A stretch of 64,000 nt of DNA from Candidatus Albibeggiatoa sp. nov. NOAA. Its GTDB lineage: Bacteria; Pseudomonadota; Gammaproteobacteria; Beggiatoales; Beggiatoaceae. Made by a program: the position numbers and the translations under genes. The notes under the pieces are model-generated. The model ran no database searches. It worked only from the letters and a program-made list of their open reading frames with translations, and was not told the origin of the DNA. The stretch is from the NCBI GenBank assembly GCA_025800385.1, contig JAOXRS010000047.1, forward strand, positions 1 to 64,000. The letters run 5' to 3'. Shown here one piece after another: positions 56,225 to 64,000 of this stretch (the first letter of the stretch is position 1; every line of letters starts with the position of its first letter).

Positions 56225-57295
56225 ATGATGCAAGGCAATCTACAATTACGATTCGATGAACGTTTTGAGCTACAGAGTGGTGAGTTTGAATTACCTTTAT
56301 CTGGTGTAACGGTGCTATTTGGGCGTTCGGGTAGTGGTAAAAGCAGCTTATTACGTGCAATCAGCGGTTTAGACAAGCGCACCCACGGACATTTAACTGT
56401 TAATGGTGAAGTATGGCAGCAAGGTCACAAGCATTTAGCTCCTCAATCACGTCACATTGGTTTTGTATTCCAAGACGCAGCACTTTTTCCTCACAAAACA
56501 GTCAAGCAAAATTTGGCTTATGGTATTCATCGTTTACCAAAAAATTTTAAACCTGCTGATTTCGACCAAATTGTGCATAGGGTCGGCATTGCGGATAAAT
56601 TAGACCGAAAAGTCAACTTTTTATCAGGCGGCGAACGTCAACGCGTAGCCATTGCACGGGCTTTATTAATGCAGCCAAAATATTTATTCATGGATGAGCC
56701 ATTGTCTGCACTAGACTGGCGAGCTAAGCATCAATTATTAACCTTGATTGAAGAACTGGTTGCTGAGTTTGAAATTCCGTTATTTTATATTACGCACGCA
56801 CCGCCTGAAGTAGAACGCTTGGCTGATCGTATTGTATTTATGCAGCAAGGCAAAATTGAAACAATTGAAACTTTGCAACAAGCTTTAGCACGTCCTGATT
56901 CCCCATTATTTGACGAACAAGGCGCGGTTTCAGTTTTAATCGGCCAACCTCAGCATCGGGTGGAATCGGGTTGGCATCCTGTTAATTTAGGTGAAGATGT
57001 ATTGTGGTTGTCTGAAAGTAGTCCAATACATGTGAAATCTGTGCGCGTGCGTATTTTGGCAAAAGATGTGAGTTTAGCTCTATCTGACCCAAAAGATTTA
57101 AGTATCACCAATCACTTACCTGTAACGATTACAGAATTGATTCCAGAGTCTGAGCATAAAGTGTTAGTGCGTTTACGTTTACGAGATGGGCAATATTTGT
57201 TTTCTGAAGTGACGCAACAATCTGTTGAGCGTTTGCACCTACACCCAGATTTAGCACTGTATGCGTTAATTAAATCCGTAGCAATGACAGAATAG
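56225..57295 (+). CDS. modC: Molybdate ABC transporter, ATPase
   Basis: A 356-aa ATP-binding subunit. Walker A is GRSGSGKSSLL (about 38-48), signature LSGGERQRVAIARALL, Walker B FMDEPLSALD, and the H-loop ITHAPPEVE. The C-terminal part after 290 is a MOP/TOBE domain (RILAKDVSLALSDPKDLSI) that binds molybdate and provides feedback. It completes the modABC operon, which supplies molybdenum for enzymes such as nitrate reductase or sulfite-oxidising molybdoproteins; no such enzyme is in the window. Confidence 0.96.
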   Translation: MMQGNLQLRFDERFELQSGEFELPLSGVTVLFGRSGSGKSSLLRAISGLDKRTHGHLTVNGEVWQQGHKHLAPQSRHIGFVFQDAALFPHKTVKQNLAYGIHRLPKNFKPADFDQIVHRVGIADKLDRKVNFLSGGERQRVAIARALLMQPKYLFMDEPLSALDWRAKHQLLTLIEELVAEFEIPLFYITHAPPEVERLADRIVFMQQGKIETIETLQQALARPDSPLFDEQGAVSVLIGQPQHRVESGWHPVNLGEDVLWLSESSPIHVKSVRVRILAKDVSLALSDPKDLSITNHLPVTITELIPESEHKVLVRLRLRDGQYLFSEVTQQSVERLHLHPDLALYALIKSVAMTE

Positions 57296-57373
57296 AAGTT
57301 TTGTGGCACTTGCAATCAATGCAAAAATACGACAGACTTTGATATATTATCAATCTAAAAAAATTGTTTACTT

Positions 57374-58279
57374 ATGTTGATGTTACCAAGATTGTTAACC
57401 TATTTAACAATAGGAAGCGGGGCAAGTTACTTAACATTTTGTCTGGTTGTTTTTCTTGGGCAGCGTCAACTGATTTACAGCCCAACGCCTTTACTCACTT
57501 TATCCCCCAAGCATCCTTTGTTCAACATGCCTTATCAGGAAGTCAACATTCCTGTTACAACCAAAAAACAAGACTACTTGCACTGTTGGCATATTTTTGC
57601 ACCTAATCCAGCATCGAAGCAGCATATTATTTTACCTGAAGAACCTGCGAATATTGTGAGTAACAAAACCATTTTATATTTTACGGGCGCGGGATATAAC
57701 AAAGGTAGTTATTTAGCGCGAATGAAAGGGTTTCGCCAGCTTGGCTTTTCTATTTTTACTTGCGATTATCGTGGTTATGGTAAAAGTAAGGGTGGTTATC
57801 CAAAAGAACAGCAATTTTATGATGATGCGCGACTGGCATGGAATTATTTAACCCAAGATCAAGGTATTGCGCCACAAGATATTATTATTTACGGAGAATC
57901 TCTAGGTGGTGCGGTCAGTATCGAACTAGCAACCCAAGAACCAGAAGTAGGTGGCGTGATTATTCAAAGCTCTTTTACTTCTATGGCTGATACAATTAAG
58001 CAAATGGGGTTAATGCGTTTTGTGCCTGTGGAAATGATGTTAACGGAAAAGTTTAATTCACTCAAAAAAGTCAAACAGATACAAGCTCCCATTTTATTCT
58101 TGCATGGTACAGCTGATGAATTAGTCCCCGCTTATATGAGTGAGAAATTATATAAAGCTGCCACACAACCAAAACAACTCTTTTTCATACCCGATGCCAG
58201 CCATACTCGTTTATATCGCTCTGGCCGTAATTCTTATTTAAAAGCGATGCAACGTTTTATTCACAGCTTTATTCGCTAA
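57374..58279 (+). CDS. Alpha/beta hydrolase, membrane-anchored
   Basis: A 301-aa alpha/beta-hydrolase of the BEM46/ABHD13 group. An N-terminal membrane helix (about 5-30) is followed by QRQLIYSPTPL, the start of the family's core. The nucleophile is Ser176 in YGESLGGAVS, the oxyanion region is in FTCDYRGYGKSKGG, the acid is in HGTADELVP, and the His is in PDASHTRLY. Substrate unknown; relatives act as esterases or acyl-protein hydrolases. It is preceded by a 78-bp gap from modC and is probably transcribed separately. Confidence 0.88.
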   Translation: MLMLPRLLTYLTIGSGASYLTFCLVVFLGQRQLIYSPTPLLTLSPKHPLFNMPYQEVNIPVTTKKQDYLHCWHIFAPNPASKQHIILPEEPANIVSNKTILYFTGAGYNKGSYLARMKGFRQLGFSIFTCDYRGYGKSKGGYPKEQQFYDDARLAWNYLTQDQGIAPQDIIIYGESLGGAVSIELATQEPEVGGVIIQSSFTSMADTIKQMGLMRFVPVEMMLTEKFNSLKKVKQIQAPILFLHGTADELVPAYMSEKLYKAATQPKQLFFIPDASHTRLYRSGRNSYLKAMQRFIHSFIR

Positions 58280-58356
58280 TACCTTTAAATATTTCTGTTT
58301 ATTTGATTTTGTCATTTTAAACTCATAGAATCAGCTTATTTTGCTGTGAGTGAAAC

Positions 58357-59610
58357 ATGCCAACTAAACAAGAAATTGAGCAGGCTTTCCAAATATTTGT
58401 TCAAAGATATCAAAAAGGTCAATTAGGGCAGGCTAAGCAGGTTGGTTTACAATTGATAAGCGTTTTGCCAAATCATCCAACGATTCTGCGTCTTTTAGGT
58501 TTGATTGAAATTACACAAGAGCAATATATAAAGGGGTTAGAGCTTTTACAGCAAGCATATGCTATCAACCCAGACGATTGTGATTTATGTGCCAATATGG
58601 GGCATGTTTATGCCGCACTTAACCAGTTTGATAAGTCGATTACTTACTATGAAAAGGCTTTAGATTTATGTCCAGATCATAAAGCGTCGGTTGATATGTT
58701 AAAAAATATCAAGATCGAAGCTGAAATTGCAAAAATAAATATTCCCATGCAACGCAAAGTGCATAAAACAGTTAAAAAGCCTAATCAATTCCAATTATCA
58801 CAGCAACAAAATAATCAACCAATTAATATTGTTTACTTTCATGTAGATTCAAAACAGCCTCCAAAAAGTTTTAGTCAAAAAACAGATTACAAAAGTATCA
58901 TTTACAATAGTGCTAAAGTTGCGCGTCACTTTATGCCTCAGTGCAAAATATTGTTATATACGGATGATGCGACGAATTTCGATGAAAATCGAATGTCTGC
59001 AATCGACCAAGTCGTGCGTTGCGATGCGAATTCAGAACACCCCATGTATGAGCGAATGCGCTTACGCCATGAATATGTAAAATCGGATCAATTTGATGCG
59101 GATACGGTTTTTGTAGATGCAGATATTATTTTTAATCAAGATATTAGAGCTGTATTTAATGATAACTTTGATATAGGTGTAACTTTTAGACTATACCCCA
59201 TCATGCCTTATAACGAAGGGGTTATTTTTGCTAAAAAAGGCCAAGGAGCGATTACATTCCACAATAAATTGCTTGAATGCTTTTATCAGCTTGAACAAGA
59301 GCAAGCCATCTTAGAGCGTTTTCCTCAAGGTATTCGCGCATGGCGCGGTGGGCAATTATCACTGGGAATGTTAATTAATCCGCAAGTCATCGATATGTTA
59401 GAGTTAGAATATGCGCAGTTACAGCTTGATGACATGAAGGTTTCACTATTGCCATCTGAACAATTTAACTTCACGCCTATCAGAGGGGTTGAATATACGC
59501 CTAAGCAGCTCAAACAAAAGTCTATCATGCACTTTAAAGGCGATACTAAGACTGATAATAATAATATTAAACATTATATTGAGAACGTATTAGGTGTTAG
59601 CTGGGTATGA
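58357..59610 (+). CDS. TPR protein with C-terminal glycosyltransferase domain
   Basis: A 417-aa protein. Residues 1-130 form about three TPR units (HPTILRLLGLIEITQEQYIKGLELLQQAYAINPDD; CDLCANMGHVYAALNQFDKSITYYEKALDLCPDH). The C-terminal part (about 150-417) looks like a nucleotide-sugar glycosyltransferase with a DxD-type metal site (VFVDADIIFNQDI, about 248-260) and a later WRGGQLSLG and MHFKGDTK. Its gene overlaps the next, a heptosyltransferase-type gene, by 4 bp, so a shared role in surface polysaccharide or glycoprotein synthesis is likely. The acceptor cannot be inferred. Confidence 0.8.
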   Translation: MPTKQEIEQAFQIFVQRYQKGQLGQAKQVGLQLISVLPNHPTILRLLGLIEITQEQYIKGLELLQQAYAINPDDCDLCANMGHVYAALNQFDKSITYYEKALDLCPDHKASVDMLKNIKIEAEIAKINIPMQRKVHKTVKKPNQFQLSQQQNNQPINIVYFHVDSKQPPKSFSQKTDYKSIIYNSAKVARHFMPQCKILLYTDDATNFDENRMSAIDQVVRCDANSEHPMYERMRLRHEYVKSDQFDADTVFVDADIIFNQDIRAVFNDNFDIGVTFRLYPIMPYNEGVIFAKKGQGAITFHNKLLECFYQLEQEQAILERFPQGIRAWRGGQLSLGMLINPQVIDMLELEYAQLQLDDMKVSLLPSEQFNFTPIRGVEYTPKQLKQKSIMHFKGDTKTDNNNIKHYIENVLGVSWV

Positions 59611-60680
59611 TGTTTGTTGCACAGAAAATTGTAGTAATGTCGATGCGTCAAATCGGTGATGTATTGCTGATTACGCCGTTGCTAAATAGCTTACGCCAAG
59701 CTTATCCAAATGCTGAAATTGATGTAGTGGTGTTTAAAAATAAAGGGGGTATGTTAGATGGTAATCCAGATATTAACCATTTACTTGAAATCCCTGAAAA
59801 ACCCACGTTCCAACAGCATCGACAATTTATTAAACGTATTTTTCGCCATTATGATTTAGCGATTAGTACCCAGACAGGAGATAAACCCAGCTTATACAGT
59901 TGGTTGGCTGCGCCGCGACGGGTCAATGTCGTGCCTGAATATCGCTTGCAAGATGCTTGGAAATATTGGATTGCGCAACGTTGGACAATATTCGACGATC
60001 AAAATCAACATACGGTTTTACAGAATTTACAGTTGGCCGATTTACTCGATATTCCCCGTAGTTATTCTGTTGTCCCACCTCAAGCTCAAGATGATGTATT
60101 AACACAGTTATTTGATGTCACGAATGCAGATTATGCTGTTTTGCATTTAATGCCGAGATGGCGGTATAAATACTGGACAATTGCAGGCTGGCAAACTTTG
60201 ATTCATGAGTTAGGGCAGATGGGATTAAAAGTGGTAATTACAGGTAGTGATAACTCTGAAGAACTCGACTATATCCAACAAGTGTTAATCGACAAACCAG
60301 AACATGCAACCAGTTTGGCGGGAAAGCTCGCATTCAAGCACATTACATCGCTATTGCAGCATAGTAAAATCTACGTTGGCCCTGATACGGCAGTGACCCA
60401 TTTGGCAGCAGCAACAGGTATTCCTACTATTGCATTATTTGGCCCTACTAATCCTGTAAAGTGGACACCTTTTCCTGTTAATTATCAATCGACTGAGAAT
60501 CCGTTTAAGGCGGTTGGTTCGCAACAAGTGAATAATGTGTATTTGCTCCAAGGGCAAGCAGACTGTATACCCTGTCATCAAGAGGGCTGTGAACGACATC
60601 GCATGAGCGAAAGCCGCTGTTTAACAGAACTGTCAGCAGACAAAGTATTAGCAGCAGTGCATTATTTTTTAGACAAATAG
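59607..60680 (+). CDS. Glycosyltransferase family 9 (heptosyltransferase-like)
   Basis: A 357-aa GT9 protein of the lipopolysaccharide heptosyltransferase family. The N-terminus is KIVVMSMRQIGDVLLITPLLNSLRQAYPNAEIDVVV, and the C-terminal ADP-sugar-binding region has VGPDTAVTHLAAATGIPTIALFGPTNPVKWTPFP, both typical. A CIPCHQEGCERH cysteine cluster near the end is common in the RfaF-like branch. It overlaps the TPR-glycosyltransferase by 4 bp. It ends 4 bp from the convergent phosphodiesterase gene. The sugar transferred is unknown. Confidence 0.92.
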   Translation: MMFVAQKIVVMSMRQIGDVLLITPLLNSLRQAYPNAEIDVVVFKNKGGMLDGNPDINHLLEIPEKPTFQQHRQFIKRIFRHYDLAISTQTGDKPSLYSWLAAPRRVNVVPEYRLQDAWKYWIAQRWTIFDDQNQHTVLQNLQLADLLDIPRSYSVVPPQAQDDVLTQLFDVTNADYAVLHLMPRWRYKYWTIAGWQTLIHELGQMGLKVVITGSDNSEELDYIQQVLIDKPEHATSLAGKLAFKHITSLLQHSKIYVGPDTAVTHLAAATGIPTIALFGPTNPVKWTPFPVNYQSTENPFKAVGSQQVNNVYLLQGQADCIPCHQEGCERHRMSESRCLTELSADKVLAAVHYFLDK

Positions 60681-60684
60681 TGTC

Positions 60685-61425
60685 TTACACTGTCAAACTG
60701 GCATATTCAACAAAGGTATTTAATTGCTTGCCATCCCACTCGATAACACGCCACCCAGGGTGATGGTTTGCTGCACCGAAACCTTTGGTACAAGCGGCAA
60801 TTTGTAACATCGTTGATGGGGCAATATGAATCGCTTTCTGATCTTTGAAAATACTGCGAGCGGTATGATAGTGTCCACAGAAAATATGTTCAATATGAGG
60901 TAATTGCACCAGTTGAGGCCAGACCTCATCGCGATTTTGTAGTGGGTATTTGTTGTCCATATAGATACAGTTACAGAAGGTAGGCGGATGGTGCATGAAT
61001 AAAAAACTGGGCACGTGTGGTTGCTTTTTCAGCCAGTCCAGTTGGATTTGAGGCAGAAAGTAATTCGCTGTGTCGAGAAATAATAAAGGAAAACCTTTAA
61101 CCTCTTGTCTAAAATATAACATCCCATCATGCAAGTGATTTTCATCTATATCAAATACTTGCTGCATATTCTGCATATTATCATGATTACCCGCCATGAC
61201 AATATAAGGCACTGTCACATACTTTAATTGTTGCTCAATCCATTGATAAGATTCTATTTCTCCTTCATGTGCAGCTAAATCTCCTGAAATAATCAGCAAA
61301 TCTATATCTGGATAAGTGGATATTTTTTCTAACGCGCTGAGAAATTTTCCCTTCACATCAATATCATAATAAGGCTTGTCAGGCGTATCAATATGAATAT
61401 CAGTCAGTTGCACAATACGTAACAT
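60685..61425 (-). CDS. CpdA-like metallophosphoesterase
   Basis: A 246-aa calcineurin-like phosphoesterase resembling the cyclic-AMP phosphodiesterase CpdA (Icc). Metal-binding motifs appear in order: LTDIHID (8-14), IISGDLAAHEG (about 45-55), MAGNHDN, FMHHPPTF, and the closing IFCGHYHTARS with G-H-Y-H. The length matches the 240-275 aa of CpdA. Hydrolysis of cAMP is the best guess, but other 3',5'-cyclic nucleotides or phosphodiesters cannot be excluded. It is a single gene. Confidence 0.85.
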   Translation of the reverse strand: MLRIVQLTDIHIDTPDKPYYDIDVKGKFLSALEKISTYPDIDLLIISGDLAAHEGEIESYQWIEQQLKYVTVPYIVMAGNHDNMQNMQQVFDIDENHLHDGMLYFRQEVKGFPLLFLDTANYFLPQIQLDWLKKQPHVPSFLFMHHPPTFCNCIYMDNKYPLQNRDEVWPQLVQLPHIEHIFCGHYHTARSIFKDQKAIHIAPSTMLQIAACTKGFGAANHHPGWRVIEWDGKQLNTFVEYASLTV

Positions 61426-61689
61426 AAGCTTTGTGTCCGATTTTTTTTGACAATTTTTGTGGGTGATGTCTATTACTGTGCAAATAATTCGCCGATTATG
61501 CAGTAATAAGAGTATGAAATAATACTAAATTGATAGTAGAAAGATTTTAAAAATTTGGTTCAACATCTATAAATATTCATTTTAAAGTATGTTTTTTTAA
61601 TTTTTACACTTATTTTTGTTCCTGATTTCACATTTTTCAAAAGGTATGACACGATGCAAAAATTATATTAAAGTTAATGGAAGCCTATA

Positions 61690-63030
61690 ATGAATAAAAT
61701 AAGGTTATTTATTGAGCGATCTTGTTTAAGTTGTGTATCAAGCATGGTCATTTTTATTGCGGGCTTTCTTATATGGCAATCTGCAATAGCTGGGAATGCT
61801 AGTCTAAATAGTGAGTTACAGAATCAACGCATTGGTTCAGAAATTTTGATCCAGCTGGAACAAGAAATAGGTAAAACACTGAAGCAAGTAAACCTAAATC
61901 AAATTGGGCGTAAAGATTTACAGGGTGGTTATGCCGTTGATAAACAGGGGCGAGTTGTTGGTTTAAATTTAAATGAGACTCAGCTCGCTTCAATTCCTGA
62001 TACTGTTTTCTCGCTGAAATATTTACAGAAATTATCATTGGTGAAAAACCAGCTACAAGAATTACCAGATACCTTTACTCAGTTGCATAACTTGGTTTAT
62101 TTAGATGTTAGATATAATGAGTTGCAAGATTTGCCAACCTCATTGGGACAAGTTAAGAGCTTAAAGTTTTTATATTTAGGACATAATCGATTACAAGACT
62201 TGCCTATATCATTTGCTCAGTTGCAGAACTTAGAGATATTAGGGTTAGGCAAAAACCAATTACAGAAAATACCCACATCAGTTAGCCTATTGGAGAATTT
62301 AAGTAGATTATATTTACATGAAAACCAACTACGTACATTGCCAACATGGCTTGGACAACTACAAAATTTGACCATCTTAGGTTTGCAAAAAAATCAGTTA
62401 CAAGCCTTGCCAGAATCAATTGGGCAGTTAAAAAGCCTACAGAAATTATATTTAAATGATAATGACTTAGAAGAGCTGCCAACATCTTTTAGTCAGTTGA
62501 AGAAATTGCAACTTGCACGTCTAGACTCAAACCAGCTTTTCGATTTACCAGAAGAAATTTTGAATCTAAATTTAAATATTTTGTGGAAAACAGGAAAAAT
62601 TAAACAAGATATTACAGTAGGAAATAACCCTTTAGTAAGTCCATCACCTGAGATTATTCAACAAGGGCAGCAAGCGATTCAAGACTATTTTAAGGTTAAA
62701 CCAATAATATATATGGCTATATATTCACTAACAGGTCTGAAAACGCCTATGGAAGAGTATTTGACTTACAAAGGAAAATGGCCTGACAGTGCAAAAGCAA
62801 TGGGGTTCAATATTACAAATCCATATATGGAAAGTATCAATATAGACCCACTGACTTATACCTGTACGTTGACGATCAAAAATCAATTGGGAGACGCGTC
62901 CCTTACAAAGCTGATAGGTGGAAAAACCATGCAAATATCTTTTGATATTAAAACCCAGTCTTGGAAGTGTGGCTCAGGTCAAAACAATCCAATAGATACA
63001 AAATATCTACCTTCTTTATGCCGTTCTTGA
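61690..63030 (+). CDS. Leucine-rich repeat protein with type IV pilin-like C-terminal domain
   Basis: A 446-aa exported chimera. Residues 15-35 are a hydrophobic segment ending AIAGNA, a signal peptide or anchor. Residues about 87-300 contain around nine 23-residue leucine-rich repeats of the LxxLPxSxxQLxxLxxLxLxxNQ type. The cap NNPLVSPSPEIIQQGQQAIQDYF (about 316-338) is the ending normally found before the Roc domain in LRR-Roco proteins, but no Roc GTPase follows. Instead residues about 345-446 look like the globular half of a PilA-type pilin: LTGLKTPMEEYLTYKGKWPDS, a beta part, W-K-C, and IDTKYLPSLCRS with the C-terminal Cys. The N-terminal pilin helix and class III leader are missing. 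A strong terminator follows. Confidence 0.82.
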   Translation: MNKIRLFIERSCLSCVSSMVIFIAGFLIWQSAIAGNASLNSELQNQRIGSEILIQLEQEIGKTLKQVNLNQIGRKDLQGGYAVDKQGRVVGLNLNETQLASIPDTVFSLKYLQKLSLVKNQLQELPDTFTQLHNLVYLDVRYNELQDLPTSLGQVKSLKFLYLGHNRLQDLPISFAQLQNLEILGLGKNQLQKIPTSVSLLENLSRLYLHENQLRTLPTWLGQLQNLTILGLQKNQLQALPESIGQLKSLQKLYLNDNDLEELPTSFSQLKKLQLARLDSNQLFDLPEEILNLNLNILWKTGKIKQDITVGNNPLVSPSPEIIQQGQQAIQDYFKVKPIIYMAIYSLTGLKTPMEEYLTYKGKWPDSAKAMGFNITNPYMESINIDPLTYTCTLTIKNQLGDASLTKLIGGKTMQISFDIKTQSWKCGSGQNNPIDTKYLPSLCRS

Positions 63031-63057
63031 TGAGTTTGGCTTATTGGTAATGTGCTT

Positions 63058-63088
63058 GGGTACAAATGACGCGTTTGTGCCCTTTTTT
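63058..63088 (+). terminator. Intrinsic terminator of the LRR-pilin gene
   Basis: GGGTACAAA (63058-63066) pairs with TTTGTGCCC (63074-63082), one G-T pair, 7-nt loop, followed by six Ts (63083-63088). A textbook intrinsic terminator 27 bp after the stop codon. Confidence 0.8.
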
Positions 63089-63100
63089 GATGTATATTTA

Positions 63101-63143
63101 AAGGCTAGCAATCGTTTTGCAGATCATAGATTGCCAACCTTTG
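63101..63143 (-). terminator. Possible terminator of the dsrNR transcript
   Basis: AAGGCTAGCAATC and GATTGCCAACCTT pair with two mismatches just beyond the dsrR stop codon. The tail on the minus strand is T/A-rich but interrupted, so this is tentative. Confidence 0.35.
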
Positions 63144-63151
63144 AAATAAAA

Positions 63152-63466
63152 CTATTTTTCTTTTGGCTCAACGTAAGTTGGATCATTTGGGTTGAGGAAG
63201 ATAAAAGCCATTTTTCCCTCAATTTCAGCAAAATCCATGGTTGCCCCATTTAATAAGGCTTTACAGCTTTGAGCAAATACAATATCAATCCCCGCGCTGA
63301 CAATATGCACATCATCATCGGGATGAATATCATCAAAACCAATTAAATAAGCAAAACCTTGATCGGCTGTTTCACGTACATCAATACGCAAAGCTTGGCC
63401 TTGAATCCCAGTCTCTTTAGCTGATTTAAAAATCTGATCCGCTGCATTTTGAGTCACTTCAAACAT
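63152..63466 (-). CDS. dsrR: DsrR-type IscA-like protein without scaffold cysteines
   Basis: A 104-aa protein of the HesB/IscA fold. It opens with the family VTQNAADQIFKSAKE and has the central DVRETADQGFAYLIGFDD region, but the three cysteines of IscA (C-x-n-C-G-C) are missing; a lone Cys lies in AQSCKALLNGATMDF. This is the known hallmark of DsrR from the dsr cluster of sulfur oxidisers such as Allochromatium vinosum, where it affects dsr expression. The call is supported by the overlapping upstream dsrN gene. Its start overlaps the dsrN stop by 8 bp. Confidence 0.85.
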   Translation of the reverse strand: MFEVTQNAADQIFKSAKETGIQGQALRIDVRETADQGFAYLIGFDDIHPDDDVHIVSAGIDIVFAQSCKALLNGATMDFAEIEGKMAFIFLNPNDPTYVEPKEK

Positions 63467-64000
63467 GTTTATCCTCCTTTCGAATAAAATTAATAAAGCG
63501 TTGCGCCCAATGGTTTTTATCTACATCTTTTAAATGGGCATAACACGCTAAGGTATTTTTATATACAATCCCATCATATTGGCCATCGATACCATAGCCG
63601 CGTTTAACCTGATAAGCGTAATTGATAGATTCGTCGACATTGATAGCTTGTGAATAATGGAACTCATGGGCAGCAATTTCACCGAGTTCGCCTTGCTCTG
63701 TATAAAGCGGCCATAAGCCGTGCCCCGTCTCTTGTAGAATGGTGTAGCCACTGCCTTTGGGCTTTTGATTCATCACTGTATCTAACGGCAACGCTCCGAC
63801 CATATCCCATGTTTTATCATTCCAAGTCAATTGCCGCGCTAAATACATCAGGCCGCCGCATTCCGCATAAACAGGTAAACCTTGCTCAATGGCGTGTTTA
63901 ATCGATTGTTTTAAATTAGTATTACTTGCGAGTTGCTCGGCATGAGTTTCAGGAAAACCACCACCAATAAATAAACCATCTAATTTAGGTAGTTGAATAT
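63459..64000 (-). CDS. dsrN: DsrN, siroheme amidase, C-terminal part (5' end outside window)
   Basis: C-terminal glutamine-amidotransferase half of a CobB/CbiA-type cobyrinate a,c-diamide synthase. The frame is open to the right edge and shows DGLFIGGGFPETHAEQL and the catalytic Cys in PVYAECGGLMYLARQL. The final His of the class I triad should be in AAHEFHYSQ. In sulfur oxidisers such a protein encoded beside dsrR is DsrN, which amidates siroheme to siroamide for the reverse sulfite reductase DsrAB. A true cobalamin gene is the alternative, but the dsrR neighbour argues for DsrN. The N-terminal ATPase domain and probably dsrP/O/J/K and the rest lie to the right. Confidence 0.85.
   Translation of the reverse strand, partial: IQLPKLDGLFIGGGFPETHAEQLASNTNLKQSIKHAIEQGLPVYAECGGLMYLARQLTWNDKTWDMVGALPLDTVMNQKPKGSGYTILQETGHGLWPLYTEQGELGEIAAHEFHYSQAINVDESINYAYQVKRGYGIDGQYDGIVYKNTLACYAHLKDVDKNHWAQRFINFIRKEDKHV

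Noticed and set aside
63044..63253. Plus-strand frame after the LRR gene
   Set aside because: It runs across the terminator hairpin and antisense to dsrR.

Overview
The window is about 64 kb of AT-rich gammaproteobacterial chromosome. The protein-coding content points to a sulfur-oxidising member of the Thiotrichales, most like the Beggiatoa group. The evidence is a dsrN-dsrR pair at the right edge, a DsrC/TusE-family paralogue beside a secreted DUF302 protein, Escherichia-like housekeeping proteins (MinCDE, Der, PyrE, RNase E, RluC, MiaB, ParC), and many signal-transduction, TIR, LRR and NTPase genes typical of large filamentous sulfur bacteria. The species assignment is inference. No rRNA, tRNA, CRISPR array, insertion sequence or prophage was seen.

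Left part (1-13.1 kb): the tail of a SNF2-type helicase, a voltage-gated-type K+ channel, a small beta-repeat/helical protein, an atypical P-type ATPase overlapping an ogt gene, a TIR+SEFIR protein, the minC-minD-minE locus with a good sigma70 promoter, a WGR-domain/beta-propeller protein, a decayed stretch holding a 5'-truncated HpaII-type restriction endonuclease, and a DprE1/DprE2-like oxidase-reductase pair.

Middle part (13.1-39.7 kb): mostly housekeeping. It contains a hybrid sensor kinase, a DUF1353 lipoprotein, ilvC, pmbA/tldE, apbE, der, pyrE, a four-gene DUF1538-DUF1538-PII-CBS operon, an exported ClpP-like protease, parC, a regulated methyltransferase, DUF302 + DsrC-like genes, comF, rne and rluC in the divergent arrangement also known from E. 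coli, a SUKH protein and miaB.

Accessory signalling locus (39.8-50.3 kb): the most unusual region. Leftward lies a run of three related P-loop NTPases, each with a different N-terminus (HTH, one membrane helix, many membrane helices), plus a Sel1 protein. Rightward from the same 170-bp intergenic region run a Sel1-repeat histidine kinase and a receiver-domain protein whose C-terminal half carries a HEPN-type R-x4-H motif. A TTGACA-N16-TATAAA promoter lies within and beside an 8-bp inverted repeat in front of the kinase. The architecture recalls the Detocs-type two-component defence logic, but with a predicted RNase output. A PAS hybrid kinase converges on it with a one-base gap.

Right part (50.4-64 kb): a YejF-like double ABC ATPase, a membrane protein/TPR/pseudopilin group, modABC for molybdate, an alpha/beta hydrolase, a TPR-glycosyltransferase with a heptosyltransferase, a CpdA-like phosphodiesterase, a protein joining leucine-rich repeats to a type IV pilin-like C-terminal domain, and dsrR-dsrN, which mark the end of a dsr sulfur-oxidation cluster continuing beyond the window.
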